Assembly (NCBI GenBank): GCA_047975215.1
Contig: JBKEDD010000088.1
Location: forward strand, 1-64,000
Direction: 5' to 3'
Origin: JAGRMG01 sp047975215
GTDB taxonomy: Bacteria; Pseudomonadota; Alphaproteobacteria; Rhodobacterales; Rhodobacteraceae
DNA length: 64,000 nt
Below the pieces are notes generated by a model that did not search any database, was not told where the DNA came from, and saw nothing but the letters and a program-made list of their open reading frames with translations. The position numbers and the translations under genes were made by a program. The stretch's first letter is position 1. Each line of letters starts with the position of its first letter. Positions 44,077-53,149 of this stretch are shown here, piece after piece.

Positions 44077-46999
44077 GGGCACGGAAAAACCGCGCGTCTT
44101 TGCGCTGCCGCCGGGCGTGGATTTTCCGCGCGCCCTGATCGACGGGCTGGTGGCGCGCTGCGAAGGGCAACCGCCCGAGGCCCTGGCGCGGGTGCATCTG
44201 ATCGTGAACACCCGCCGCATGGCGCGGCGCATCCGCACCCTGTTCGATGCCGGCCCGCCGCGACTATTGCCACGGCTGTCGCTGATCACCGATCTGGGCG
44301 AAACGGGCGATATCGCCCGCCTGCCTCCGGCAATCCCGCCGCTGCGCCGCCGGCTGGAACTGGCGCGGCTGATCGGCGCGCTGCTGGACCGCCAGCCCGA
44401 CCTGGCACCGCGCGCCTCGCTTTACGATCTGGCCGACAGCCTGGCCGCGCTGATCGACGAAATGCAGGGCGAAGGCGTGAGCCCCGACGATATCGCGGCC
44501 CTGGACGTCAGCGACATGTCGGGCCACTGGGCGCGGGCGCAGGCGTTCATCGGCATCGCCAGGGACTTCGCCGCCGCCGGGGACGACATGCTCGACCCGC
44601 AGGCCCGCCAGCGCCGCGTGACGGAAAACCTGATCGCGGGCTGGCAGGCCGCGCCCCCCGCGCATCCGGTGGTTCTGGCCGGATCCACCGGTTCGCGCGG
44701 CACCACGGCAATGCTGATGCAGGCTGTGGCGCGCCTGCCGCGGGGCGCCGTTGTCCTGCCGGGCTTCGACTTTGACATGAGCACGGCCGACTGGGCCGGG
44801 CTGGACGAGGCGATGCTGTCCGAGGACCACCCGCAATTCCGGTTCCGAAGGCTCATGGATCTGCTGGAATTGCGGCCGCGCGACGTTCAACGCTGGAACG
44901 ATGCGGCGCCGCCCTCGCCCGCGCGGAACCGGCTGGTATCGCTGGCGCTGCGCCCCGCGCCCGTCACCGATGCCTGGATGCGCGAGGGTCCAAGGTTGAA
45001 CGATCTGGCCGGCGCCACCGCCGGCATGACCCTGATCGAGGCGCCCTCGCCCCGGGCCGAGGCGCTGGCGATCGCGCTGCGGCTTCGCCAGGCGGCCGAA
45101 ACGGGCCAGACCGCCGCCCTGATCACGCCCGACCGGATGCTGACCCGGCAGGTCGCGGCGGCGCTGGACCGCTGGAACATAGAACCCGACGACAGCGCGG
45201 GCCTGCCGCTGCACCTGTCACCGCCGGGCCGGTTCCTGCGCCATATCGCGGCATTGTTCACCGAACGGCTGACGGCAGCGGCATTGATGACGCTGCTTAA
45301 ACACCCGCTGTGCCACAGCGGCGCGGGGCGCGGCGAACATGTGCTGCACGGCAGCGATCTGGAAATGCACCTGCGCAGATACGGCCCGCCCTTCCCCGAT
45401 GGCGAAAGCCTGCGGGCCTGGGCGGCGCGGCAAAGGGCGATCCCGGCGGACTGGGCCGGCTGGCTGGCCGGGGCGTTCTGTAACCGCGATGTATCGGGCA
45501 GCCTGCCGCTGGCCGACTGGGTTGCACGGCTCCGCAATCTCGCCGAGACCATCGCCGCCGGCAGCGCCGCAACCGGATCCGGCGCCCTCTGGGGCCGCAA
45601 CGCCGGGCAGAAGGCACTGGCGGTGGTGGACATGCTGGCTGCCGAGGCCGGCGCCGGCGGAGAGATGGGCGCGGGCGATTTCGCAAACCTTCTGGGCGCA
45701 TTGCTCGAACAGGAGGAGGTGCGCGACCGCGATGCGCCGCACCCGGGCATCATGATCTGGGGTACGTTGGAGGCCCGGGTGCAGGGCGCCGACCTGCTGA
45801 TCCTGGGCGGTCTGAACGATGGAAGCTGGCCCGAGGCGCCGCCCCCCGACCCCTGGTTGAACCGGCAGATGCGGCTGGCGACGGGCCTTTTGCTTCCGGA
45901 ACGCCGGATCGGGCTTTCCGCGCACGATTTCCAGCAGGCGGTGGCCGCCCCCGAGGTCTGGCTGACCCGCGCCACCCGGTCGGACGACGCCGAAACCGTA
46001 GCCTCGCGATGGCTCAACCGGCTGACCAACTTGCTGAACGGTCTGCCCGGCCGGGGCGGGCCACAGGCGCTGGCCGATATGGCCGCGCGCGGTGAAACGT
46101 GGCTGGACCGGGCGAAGGCGCTGGACCGGGCCGACCCGCGGCCACCCGCGCCCCGGCCCTCGCCGCGCCCGCCGGTTGCGGCGCGGCCGCGCGAGTTGTC
46201 CGTGACCGAGATCAAGCGGCTGATCCGCGACCCCTATGCGATCTATGCAAGGCATGTGCTGCGTCTAAACCCTCTGGACCCGCTGGTACAGGAACCCGAC
46301 GCGCGTTTGCGTGGCACGGTGATGCACGACATCCTGGAACAGGTGGTGCGCGAAAGCCTCGGCACCGGCCTGCCTTCGCGCGGGGGGGTTCTCGACCGGG
46401 CCGCGGCGATCCTGGCGCGCGACGTACCCTGGCCCGCCGCCCGCAGTTTGTGGCTGGCACGGCTGGCGCGCATCGCCGACTGGTTCCTGGCGACCGAAGC
46501 GGAACGACAGGAACGCGCCACGCCGGCCGGTTTCGAGATCCGCGGCCGCGCGGCGCTGGACGATCCGGCCTTCGTGCTCAAGGGCAAGGCCGACCGGATC
46601 GACCGCGATGCCAGCGGCCAGTTGATCCTCTATGACTACAAGACCGGCGTGCCGCCCTCGCAGAAGGAACAGGCACGGTTCGACAAGCAACTTCTGCTTG
46701 AGGCCGCGATGGCGGAACGGGGCGCATTCGAAGGGCTGGCCGCCGCGCCCGTGGCCGATGCGGTATTCATTGGGGTCGGCACATCGCCCAAGGAAGTCGC
46801 GGCGCCACTGGAAAGCGAACCGCCCGGCAAGGTGTGGGCCGAATTCGCGCAACTGATCGCTGCCTACATGCAGCCCGGGCAGGGATTTACCGCACGCCGC
46901 GCGGTCCAGAAAGACACTGATACGGGCGATTTCGACCAGTTGGCGCGGTTCGGCGAATGGGACCGCAGCACTGACCCGACCCCGGAGAACCTGACATGA
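44069..46999 (+). CDS. addB: Double-strand break repair protein AddB
   Basis: 976 residues, alphaproteobacterial AddB: degenerate helicase-like N-terminus and a C-terminal RecB-family nuclease (GTVMHDILEQVV, GKADRIDRDASGQLILYDYKT, catalytic Asp and Lys). With AddA it resects double-strand ends for RecA loading. The ATG at 44069 overlaps the murU stop by 8 bp and has GAAGAGG upstream. Confidence 0.95.
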   Translation: MFEGTEKPRVFALPPGVDFPRALIDGLVARCEGQPPEALARVHLIVNTRRMARRIRTLFDAGPPRLLPRLSLITDLGETGDIARLPPAIPPLRRRLELARLIGALLDRQPDLAPRASLYDLADSLAALIDEMQGEGVSPDDIAALDVSDMSGHWARAQAFIGIARDFAAAGDDMLDPQARQRRVTENLIAGWQAAPPAHPVVLAGSTGSRGTTAMLMQAVARLPRGAVVLPGFDFDMSTADWAGLDEAMLSEDHPQFRFRRLMDLLELRPRDVQRWNDAAPPSPARNRLVSLALRPAPVTDAWMREGPRLNDLAGATAGMTLIEAPSPRAEALAIALRLRQAAETGQTAALITPDRMLTRQVAAALDRWNIEPDDSAGLPLHLSPPGRFLRHIAALFTERLTAAALMTLLKHPLCHSGAGRGEHVLHGSDLEMHLRRYGPPFPDGESLRAWAARQRAIPADWAGWLAGAFCNRDVSGSLPLADWVARLRNLAETIAAGSAATGSGALWGRNAGQKALAVVDMLAAEAGAGGEMGAGDFANLLGALLEQEEVRDRDAPHPGIMIWGTLEARVQGADLLILGGLNDGSWPEAPPPDPWLNRQMRLATGLLLPERRIGLSAHDFQQAVAAPEVWLTRATRSDDAETVASRWLNRLTNLLNGLPGRGGPQALADMAARGETWLDRAKALDRADPRPPAPRPSPRPPVAARPRELSVTEIKRLIRDPYAIYARHVLRLNPLDPLVQEPDARLRGTVMHDILEQVVRESLGTGLPSRGGVLDRAAAILARDVPWPAARSLWLARLARIADWFLATEAERQERATPAGFEIRGRAALDDPAFVLKGKADRIDRDASGQLILYDYKTGVPPSQKEQARFDKQLLLEAAMAERGAFEGLAAAPVADAVFIGVGTSPKEVAAPLESEPPGKVWAEFAQLIAAYMQPGQGFTARRAVQKDTDTGDFDQLARFGEWDRSTDPTPENLT

Positions 47000-49900
47000 C
47001 ACGCCGCCACGATGCCGGTGAACGCCAGATTCAGGCGGCACGGCCCGATGTCTCGACCTGGCTCACGGCGAATGCCGGGTCGGGCAAGACGCGGGTTCTG
47101 ACCGACCGCGTGGCACGGCTTCTATTGGAGGACGTGCAACCGCAAAACATCCTGTGCCTGACCTATACCAAGGCGGCGGCGGGCGAGATGCAGAACCGTC
47201 TGTTCCGGCGGCTGGGCGAATGGGCCATGCTGGACGACGCGACCTTGGCAGACAGGCTGGCAGATCTGGGCATCGGCGCGAGACTCGAACCAGACCGCCT
47301 GGCCTATGCCCGAACATTGTTCGCGCGGGCCATCGAAACCCCCGGCGGCCTGAAGATCCAGACGATTCATTCGTTCTGCGCGTCGCTGCTGCGTCGGTTT
47401 CCCCTGGAGGCCGGGGTCAGCCCGCAATTCACCGAGATGGAAGACCGGGCCGCCGTCCTGCTGCGGGCGCAGATCGTCGAGGATTTCGCCGATGGCCCGC
47501 AGTCGGGGCTGGTCGACGGCATCGCCGCGCATATCACCGACAGCACACTGGACAAGCTGACCGCGGCGCTGACCGGCCGGCGCGAGGCTTTCGCCACACC
47601 ACCGGACTGGCCCGAGCTTCTGGCGCGCTTCGGCCTGCCGGAAGATGCCGACCCGGGGCTGCCTTCGGCCATTGCCTTCGACGGCTCCGAAGCGGCGCTG
47701 ATCGCGGCCTGTGCGCCGATTCTCGCGACGCAATCCGCCACGATGGCAAGCATGGCCGAGACACTGTCCGAAATCGACTGGTCGGCCCCCGGCCAGCGCG
47801 AACTCGATCGCCTCTATCCGCTGTTCCTGTTTACCGGCAACGGGCAGTACCTGCCCGAGGCAAAGACGAAAAGCGTCCCGACCAGGAAGGCGCAAGAGGC
47901 GTTGGGGCCTTTGTTAGAGCCATTCCAGGACCTGATGCAGCGCGTAGCGGCGGCGCGCGAGGCCGAACTGGCGCTGGCCGCCGCGCAAAAGACCCGCGCC
48001 CTTTATGCTTTTGCCGCGGCGTTCCTGCCCGAATACGAACGCCGCAAGCAACGCCACGGCTGGCTGGATTTCGACGACCTGATCCTGAAGGCACGGCAAT
48101 TGCTGACCGACCCGGCTGTCGCCGCCTGGGTGCTTTACCGGCTGGATGGCGGCATAGACCATATTCTTGTCGACGAGGCGCAGGATACCAGCCCGGCGCA
48201 ATGGGATGTCATCGAAAAGCTGACCCGTGAATTCACCAGCGGCGCCAGCGGCCGCGAAGGTGTGGATCGCACGATTTTCGTAGTCGGCGACAAGAAGCAA
48301 TCGATCTATTCCTTCCAGGGTGCCGATCCGGCCGCGTTCGACCGGATGCAGGCCGAGTTTTCCCGCCGCCTGTACGATATCGGCGCGCCGTTCGAGAACC
48401 TGACGCTGGATTATTCCTTCCGCTCGTCCGATGCCGTCCTGCGGCTGGTAGATCTGGTGTTCCGCGATCAGGGCAGCGCCGGATTCGGCGATAAATCGGA
48501 ACATATCGCCTTCAAATCCGACCTGCCCGGCCGTGTCGATCTGTGGCCGGTGGTGGAAAAGACCGGGGCCGAGGAAGACCGGGCATGGACCGATCCGCTG
48601 GACCGGCGCAGCGAAAGGCATCACGATGTCATCCTGGCCGAGCGCATCGCCGGGAACATTCGCGCCATGATCGAGCGCGGCGAAACCATCCCCGAGGATG
48701 GCCCGGAACCGGGAGAGATCCGGCGCCGCCGGGTGCGCGCGGGCGATTTCCTGATCCTGGTGCCGCGCCGGTCCGCGCTATTTGCCGAGATCATCCGCGC
48801 CTGCAAATCCGCGGGTCTGCCGATCGCCGGGGCTGACCGGCTCAAGGTCGGGGCGGAACTGGCGGTCAGGGATCTGGCTGCGCTGCTGCGGTTCCTGGCC
48901 ACACCCGACGACGACCTTTCGCTGGCCACGGCCCTCAAATCGCCGCTGCTGGGCTGGAGCGAACAGGCGCTGTTCGATCTGGCCCACCGGCGCCCCGAAC
49001 GAACCCGCCTCTGGCAAGCCCTGCGGGACCGGGCGGCGGAGTTTCCCGAAACGCTGGCTATCCTGCACGATCTGCGCGACGCGGCCGATTTCCTGCGCCC
49101 CTACGACCTGATTGAACGCACCCTGACGCGCCATGACGGGCGGCGGCGGCTGCTGGGGCGGCTTGGCGCCGAGGCCGAGGACGGAATCAACGCGCTTCTG
49201 TCGCAGGCGCTGGCCTATGAACGCTCGGACATTCCGGGCCTGACCGGGTTTCTGGTCTGGATGGAAACCGACGATCTCGAAATCAAGCGCCAGGCGGGGG
49301 GTGCGGGCAACATGGTGCGGGTGATGACCGTGCATGGCGCGAAGGGGCTGGAGGCGCCCATCGTGATCCTGCCCGACACCGGCCCGCGCAAGCCGCCGCC
49401 CGATGAGGAAATCATGCTGGCCGGCGATGTGCCGCTGTGGAAGACGGCAACGGCGGCATCGCCGCGGCTGATCGCGGCGGCGCGCGAGGCGGCACGCGAA
49501 CGCGCCGCGAACGAACGTCTGCGGCTGCTTTATGTGGCTTTGACCAGGGCCGAGAAATGGCTGATCGTCGCCATGGCCGGCGATCCTGACAAGACCGGCG
49601 ACAGCTGGTACCGGATGGTCGAGGCGGCGATGCGCGAGGCCGGCGCGACCGAGGAGGACGGGATACTGCGCCTGTCGCATGGCGAATGGGCAGCGCCGCC
49701 GCTGGCGGAAACGCCCGATCCGGTTGTTCGTGCGGTGCCGCTGCCGGGCTTCTTTCGTCATCCGCCACCAGCGGGTGCCAAAGCGCCGGCCACACTCAGC
49801 CCCTCGGATCTGGGCGGCGCCAAGGCGATGCCGGGCGATGCCGGGCTGGACGAGGACGCCGCCATGCTGCGCGGCACCCGCATTCATCTGCTGCTTGAAC

Positions 49901-50376
49901 ATCTGCCGGGTATGGCGCCGGCAGGACGACAGGCCGCCTGCACCAATATTCTGCGCGACACGCCGCAGGCCGAGCGCGCCACCCTTCTGGCCGAAGCGGA
50001 AACGGTGCTGGACGAACCCGCCCTTGCGGCTGTATTCGCCCCCGATGCGCTGGCCGAAGTGCCGGTGACGGCTTTGGTCCGGGGCCAGAGGATTCATGGC
50101 ACCATCGACCGGCTGATCCTGACCGGCGACGCTGTCCTGGCCGTCGATTTCAAGACCAACGCGACGGTTCCCGACACACCCGACGCCGTGCCCGAAGGGC
50201 TGTTGCGCCAGATGGGCGCCTATGGTGCGGCGCTGGCGCAAATCTATCCCGGCCGCCGGATCGAAACCGCGATCCTGTGGACGCGAACCGCCCGGCTCAT
50301 GGCACTGCCACACGATCTTGTGACGGATGCGCTGGACCGCACAGCATGTCTTGACCTTGCCGACGGGCATTCCTAG
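46996..50376 (+). CDS. addA: Double-strand break repair helicase-nuclease AddA
   Basis: 1126 residues. UvrD-type helicase motifs: Walker A TANAGSGKTRVLTDRVARLL, Walker B HILVDEAQDTSPAQWDV, motif V region MTVHGAKGLEAPIVILPDT, then a C-terminal RecB-like nuclease (GTRIHLLLEHLPG, AVDFKTNA). ATGA overlap with addB. Confidence 0.97.
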   Translation: MTRRHDAGERQIQAARPDVSTWLTANAGSGKTRVLTDRVARLLLEDVQPQNILCLTYTKAAAGEMQNRLFRRLGEWAMLDDATLADRLADLGIGARLEPDRLAYARTLFARAIETPGGLKIQTIHSFCASLLRRFPLEAGVSPQFTEMEDRAAVLLRAQIVEDFADGPQSGLVDGIAAHITDSTLDKLTAALTGRREAFATPPDWPELLARFGLPEDADPGLPSAIAFDGSEAALIAACAPILATQSATMASMAETLSEIDWSAPGQRELDRLYPLFLFTGNGQYLPEAKTKSVPTRKAQEALGPLLEPFQDLMQRVAAAREAELALAAAQKTRALYAFAAAFLPEYERRKQRHGWLDFDDLILKARQLLTDPAVAAWVLYRLDGGIDHILVDEAQDTSPAQWDVIEKLTREFTSGASGREGVDRTIFVVGDKKQSIYSFQGADPAAFDRMQAEFSRRLYDIGAPFENLTLDYSFRSSDAVLRLVDLVFRDQGSAGFGDKSEHIAFKSDLPGRVDLWPVVEKTGAEEDRAWTDPLDRRSERHHDVILAERIAGNIRAMIERGETIPEDGPEPGEIRRRRVRAGDFLILVPRRSALFAEIIRACKSAGLPIAGADRLKVGAELAVRDLAALLRFLATPDDDLSLATALKSPLLGWSEQALFDLAHRRPERTRLWQALRDRAAEFPETLAILHDLRDAADFLRPYDLIERTLTRHDGRRRLLGRLGAEAEDGINALLSQALAYERSDIPGLTGFLVWMETDDLEIKRQAGGAGNMVRVMTVHGAKGLEAPIVILPDTGPRKPPPDEEIMLAGDVPLWKTATAASPRLIAAAREAARERAANERLRLLYVALTRAEKWLIVAMAGDPDKTGDSWYRMVEAAMREAGATEEDGILRLSHGEWAAPPLAETPDPVVRAVPLPGFFRHPPPAGAKAPATLSPSDLGGAKAMPGDAGLDEDAAMLRGTRIHLLLEHLPGMAPAGRQAACTNILRDTPQAERATLLAEAETVLDEPALAAVFAPDALAEVPVTALVRGQRIHGTIDRLILTGDAVLAVDFKTNATVPDTPDAVPEGLLRQMGAYGAALAQIYPGRRIETAILWTRTARLMALPHDLVTDALDRTACLDLADGHS

Positions 50377-50414
50377 GTTCGAGCGGAAAACGCATCCCAT
50401 TCAGGAGACAGAAT

Positions 50415-50735
50415 ATGTCCACCGTTGCCGTTACGGACGATACCTTCGACGCCGAGGTCAAGAACTCCGATATCCCTGTCGTGGTCGATTTCTGGGCCGA
50501 ATGGTGCGGCCCGTGCAAGCAGATCGGCCCGGCGCTTGAAGAACTGGCGGCGGAATATGCCGGCAAGATCAAGGTCGCCAAGGTGGATGTGGACAACAAC
50601 CCGATCAAGGCCGGCGAGATCGGCGTGCGCGGCATTCCGGCGCTGTTCATCTTCAAGGATGGCGAGATCGTATCAAACCGCATGGGCGCGGCCCCCAAGG
50701 CGGCGCTGCAAAGCTGGATCGATTCGTCGATCTGA
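50415..50735 (+). CDS. trxA: Thioredoxin 1
   Basis: 106-residue thiol-disulfide oxidoreductase with active site WCGPCK at about residues 30-35 and the cis-Pro loop RGIPALFIFKDG. CAGGAG lies upstream. Follows addA by 38 bp and ends in a terminator, so it is probably the last gene of the tsaE-addA group, perhaps with its own promoter. Confidence 0.98.
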   Translation: MSTVAVTDDTFDAEVKNSDIPVVVDFWAEWCGPCKQIGPALEELAAEYAGKIKVAKVDVDNNPIKAGEIGVRGIPALFIFKDGEIVSNRMGAAPKAALQSWIDSSI

Positions 50736-50760
50736 TCGGCATCCGAAAGGAACCGGTTCG

Positions 50761-50786
50761 GGGGGCGGTCCTGGGCGCCCCCTTTT
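50761..50786 (+). terminator. Intrinsic terminator after trxA
   Basis: GGGGGCG (50761-50767) pairs with CGCCCCC (50776-50782), then TTTT. Confidence 0.85.
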
Positions 50787-50798
50787 GCGTTGCCCCCT

Positions 50799-51716
50799 TC
50801 AATCGAGCGGCCAGCCGCCGCGCGCCAGTGCCGCACGGATCTTGTCTTCGGCGTCGGGACGCCCGGCATTGATTGCCATATCCTGCCAGAACCAGTGCAG
50901 GTAGCCGGCATAGTCCGGGGCCAGGTCGGGCGCTCGGCGCAACGCCTCGGGCGCGCCCAGATCCGAGACATTCGCGGCAATGTGGTGAAAGTCTATATCC
51001 GCGAACAGAACCAGCGGCTTGGCAAAGAAGTAGCCCGCGAAACCGGCGCTGGAGTTCATCGTCGCCACATAGTCGCAACCGGTCAGAAGACGCTTCATCT
51101 CGCCGGTCACGAGGCGCAGGCGCGGATGCGCCGCCCGCAGATCGCCGAGTGCGCGCAACTCGGCGTCTGAACAGGTTTCGTTGGGATGCAGCGCCGCGAC
51201 GACCGGCCGCGCATCATGCGCCAGCACGGCGCGCAGCATGTCGAGCGGCGCACAGGTCTGGAACGACCGCCGGATCAGCAACCGGCCTTGTAGCGGAACG
51301 TAGACGTACCCGTCGCGCCCGACCCTTGCAGGCGCGTCCCCGAACAGGCGCTCGCGCCAGAACGAAAGGAACCGGTCCGCCCTGGCGCGGGGCACCGCGC
51401 CGGCCGGGAACCGCGCCTTCGCCACCGGCCAGTCCCAGCGCACGCCGCTGCGTTCGATGAACCAGAACGGGTAGTGATAGGCACGCCTGAAGGTAAGGGC
51501 GCGCTGTTGCACGGGCCCGTCCATGTGAAACAGCGCGTACCCCCGTCGCGTGGCGGATTTCAGACGTTGCGCGGGTGTATCGGGATGGAAATCGACACGG
51601 AATCCGGCCCGGCGCACGACAGATACGACCCGGGCGATGAAGTTGTGCGCGCCGGCCTCGGCACTCTGGCGCAGCCCTTCGTTCAGATACAATCGCAGGA
51701 TGCGCGGTTCGGTCAT
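50799..51716 (-). CDS. Conserved protein of unknown function, possibly glycan-related
   Basis: 305 residues, no signal peptide, no membrane segment. Aromatic and basic throughout (YHYPFWFIERSG, FLSFWRERLFG, YLHWFWQDMAIN). The middle part resembles the capsular polysaccharide/KDO-transferase-like fold in pattern (PVVAALHPNETCSDAELRAL, CDYVATMNSSAGFAGYFFAK), but I cannot assign a function. Its sits alone between trxA and hslV, convergent with trxA. Confidence 0.6.
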   Translation of the reverse strand: MTEPRILRLYLNEGLRQSAEAGAHNFIARVVSVVRRAGFRVDFHPDTPAQRLKSATRRGYALFHMDGPVQQRALTFRRAYHYPFWFIERSGVRWDWPVAKARFPAGAVPRARADRFLSFWRERLFGDAPARVGRDGYVYVPLQGRLLIRRSFQTCAPLDMLRAVLAHDARPVVAALHPNETCSDAELRALGDLRAAHPRLRLVTGEMKRLLTGCDYVATMNSSAGFAGYFFAKPLVLFADIDFHHIAANVSDLGAPEALRRAPDLAPDYAGYLHWFWQDMAINAGRPDAEDKIRAALARGGWPLD

Positions 51717-51758
51717 GGGCGCAGGCTAGGGCCGCCGGCACCGGCCGACAAGTTCGGG

Positions 51759-51786
51759 CTTGAGTATTTGAAAACCAGAAAGAAGC
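51759..51786 (+). repeat. Short intergenic repeat, copy 2
   Basis: CTTGAGTATTT at 51759-51769, 5-nt spacer, CCAGAAAGAAGC at 51775-51786; same order and strand as the copy at 2053-2079. Ends 69 bp before hslV and just before the heat-shock-like promoter. Confidence 0.55.
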
Positions 51787-51800
51787 AGGGTGGGGGCGGC

Positions 51801-51830
51801 CTTGTGTCCTTCGCCCGCGCGCTCCATATA
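51801..51830 (+). promoter_or_regulatory. Predicted heat-shock (RpoH, sigma-32-type) promoter for hslV
   Basis: -35 CTTGTG (51801-51806), 15-bp spacer, -10 CTCCATATA (51822-51830), the latter matching the sigma-32 -10 consensus CCCCATNTA at all but one base. Start expected near 51837, 19 bp before the hslV ATG. Fits hslV being a heat-shock gene. Confidence 0.5.
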
Positions 51831-51855
51831 GGCGGCAACCCGAACGGAGAGACCC

Positions 51856-52416
51856 ATGGGCAACGATTTTCCCGGCTGGCATGGCACCACGATCATCGGT
51901 GTCAGGAAGGGCGGACATGTGGTGATTGCGGGCGACGGCCAGGTATCGCTGGGCCAGACCGTGATCAAGGGCAGTGCGCGCAAGGTGCGCCGGCTTTCGC
52001 CCGGCGGATTCGACGTGGTGGCGGGGTTCGCCGGGTCGACGGCGGATGCCTTCACGCTGCTGGAGCGGCTGGAGGCAAAGCTCGAGGCGACGCCGGGGCA
52101 GTTGCAGCGCGCCTGCGTCGATCTGGCAAAGGACTGGCGAACCGACAAGTACCTGCAAAAGCTCGAGGCCATGCTTATCGTCAGTGACGGACGCGAGATG
52201 TATGTCATCACCGGCGCGGGCGACGTGCTTGAACCCGAACATGACGTTGCGGCCATCGGTTCGGGCGGCAATTTCGCCCTGGCCGCGGCGCGCGCCATGA
52301 TGGACAGCGAGCGGGACGCCGAAGCGGTGGCACGCGCGGCGATGGCGATTGCCGCCGATATATGTGTCTATACCAACGGCAACCTTACCGTCGAGACGAT
52401 CGGCGGTCAGTCGTAG
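51856..52416 (+). CDS. hslV: ATP-dependent protease proteolytic subunit HslV (ClpQ)
   Basis: 186 residues. Threonine protease of the HslUV proteasome-like complex. The mature N-terminal Thr is residue 11 after FPGWHG, and the following GVRKGGHVVIAGDGQVSLGQ is canonical. ATG has GGAGAGACC upstream. The ATPase hslU is 0.7 kb downstream with an antisense gene between. Confidence 0.97.
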   Translation: MGNDFPGWHGTTIIGVRKGGHVVIAGDGQVSLGQTVIKGSARKVRRLSPGGFDVVAGFAGSTADAFTLLERLEAKLEATPGQLQRACVDLAKDWRTDKYLQKLEAMLIVSDGREMYVITGAGDVLEPEHDVAAIGSGGNFALAAARAMMDSERDAEAVARAAMAIAADICVYTNGNLTVETIGGQS

Positions 52417-53024
52417 CGGCGTTCGGCCTGCGCGATCGCGTCCAGCAGCACATCGGCACGAAGCTCGGCGAAATCACCGCGCCGAAGCCGCAAATGCGCC
52501 ATGGACCGCGTGTCGAACATGCGCGGTGCCCCGCGCAGTTCGCAATGTGCCAGCAGCATCAGGTATTGCCCCGCCTGGACCAGCTCCCCGGGCAGCACAT
52601 CGCGCCACGTCACGCGCCCGGCCCGGTCGACATAGCGGAACCGGACCGGATGTGCGCGATGGCAGGCCCGGTGCAGGCGCAGTGTGTCGATGCGGGCATA
52701 GGAGAGCGCCTGACCGGTGTTTCTCGCCCGATAGTGCCGGTGCAGCCTCAGCAGGAACGGCGCCTCGGGCATCAGCGCGGTGACGGGCAGCATGGCCTTG
52801 TCGGTATGGCGCGCGCCGTCCCGGCCGGTTTCGATATCCGCCAGCCCGCGCACGATCATCGCCAGATCGGACGGGGGCAGGCCGGCGAAGGGGTTGGGAT
52901 GGGGCAATGGGCCGCGTTCGGGCACGCGCGCAAGCGCGGCGCGTGCCATCAGGCGACGCTCGAGGCGGGCTATCCCGCCAAGGCCCGGCAATCCTCCGGG
53001 CATTTCCCCTGCTGCGTGTTCCAT
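52407..53024 (-). CDS. Protein with C-terminal WYL-like segment, antisense between hslV and hslU
   Basis: 205 residues. The N-terminal part is rich in Ala/Arg/Leu; the C-terminal half (VRFRYVDRAGRVTWRDVLPG, LMLLAHCELRGAPRMFDTRS) resembles WYL domains, which bind ligands or nucleic acid in regulators. No DNA-binding helix-turn-helix is seen, so a regulator is uncertain. Its last 10 bp overlap the hslV stop. Start at 53024 chosen; an ATG at 53084 is possible. Confidence 0.6.
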   Translation of the reverse strand: MEHAAGEMPGGLPGLGGIARLERRLMARAALARVPERGPLPHPNPFAGLPPSDLAMIVRGLADIETGRDGARHTDKAMLPVTALMPEAPFLLRLHRHYRARNTGQALSYARIDTLRLHRACHRAHPVRFRYVDRAGRVTWRDVLPGELVQAGQYLMLLAHCELRGAPRMFDTRSMAHLRLRRGDFAELRADVLLDAIAQAERRYD

Positions 53025-53149
53025 CTTTGCGCGCCTTCCGCCTCCGAAGCCGCCACCGATGCCATAACAAGGGGTACAAGGCAAAGAAGTTCGCTTGCAG
53101 AGCCGGGCATCCGCTCATAGGTGATGCAGGCCAAACACAGGAATTCACG

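Noticed and set aside
48778..50400. 540-codon frame opposite addA
   Set aside because: Shadow of AddA.
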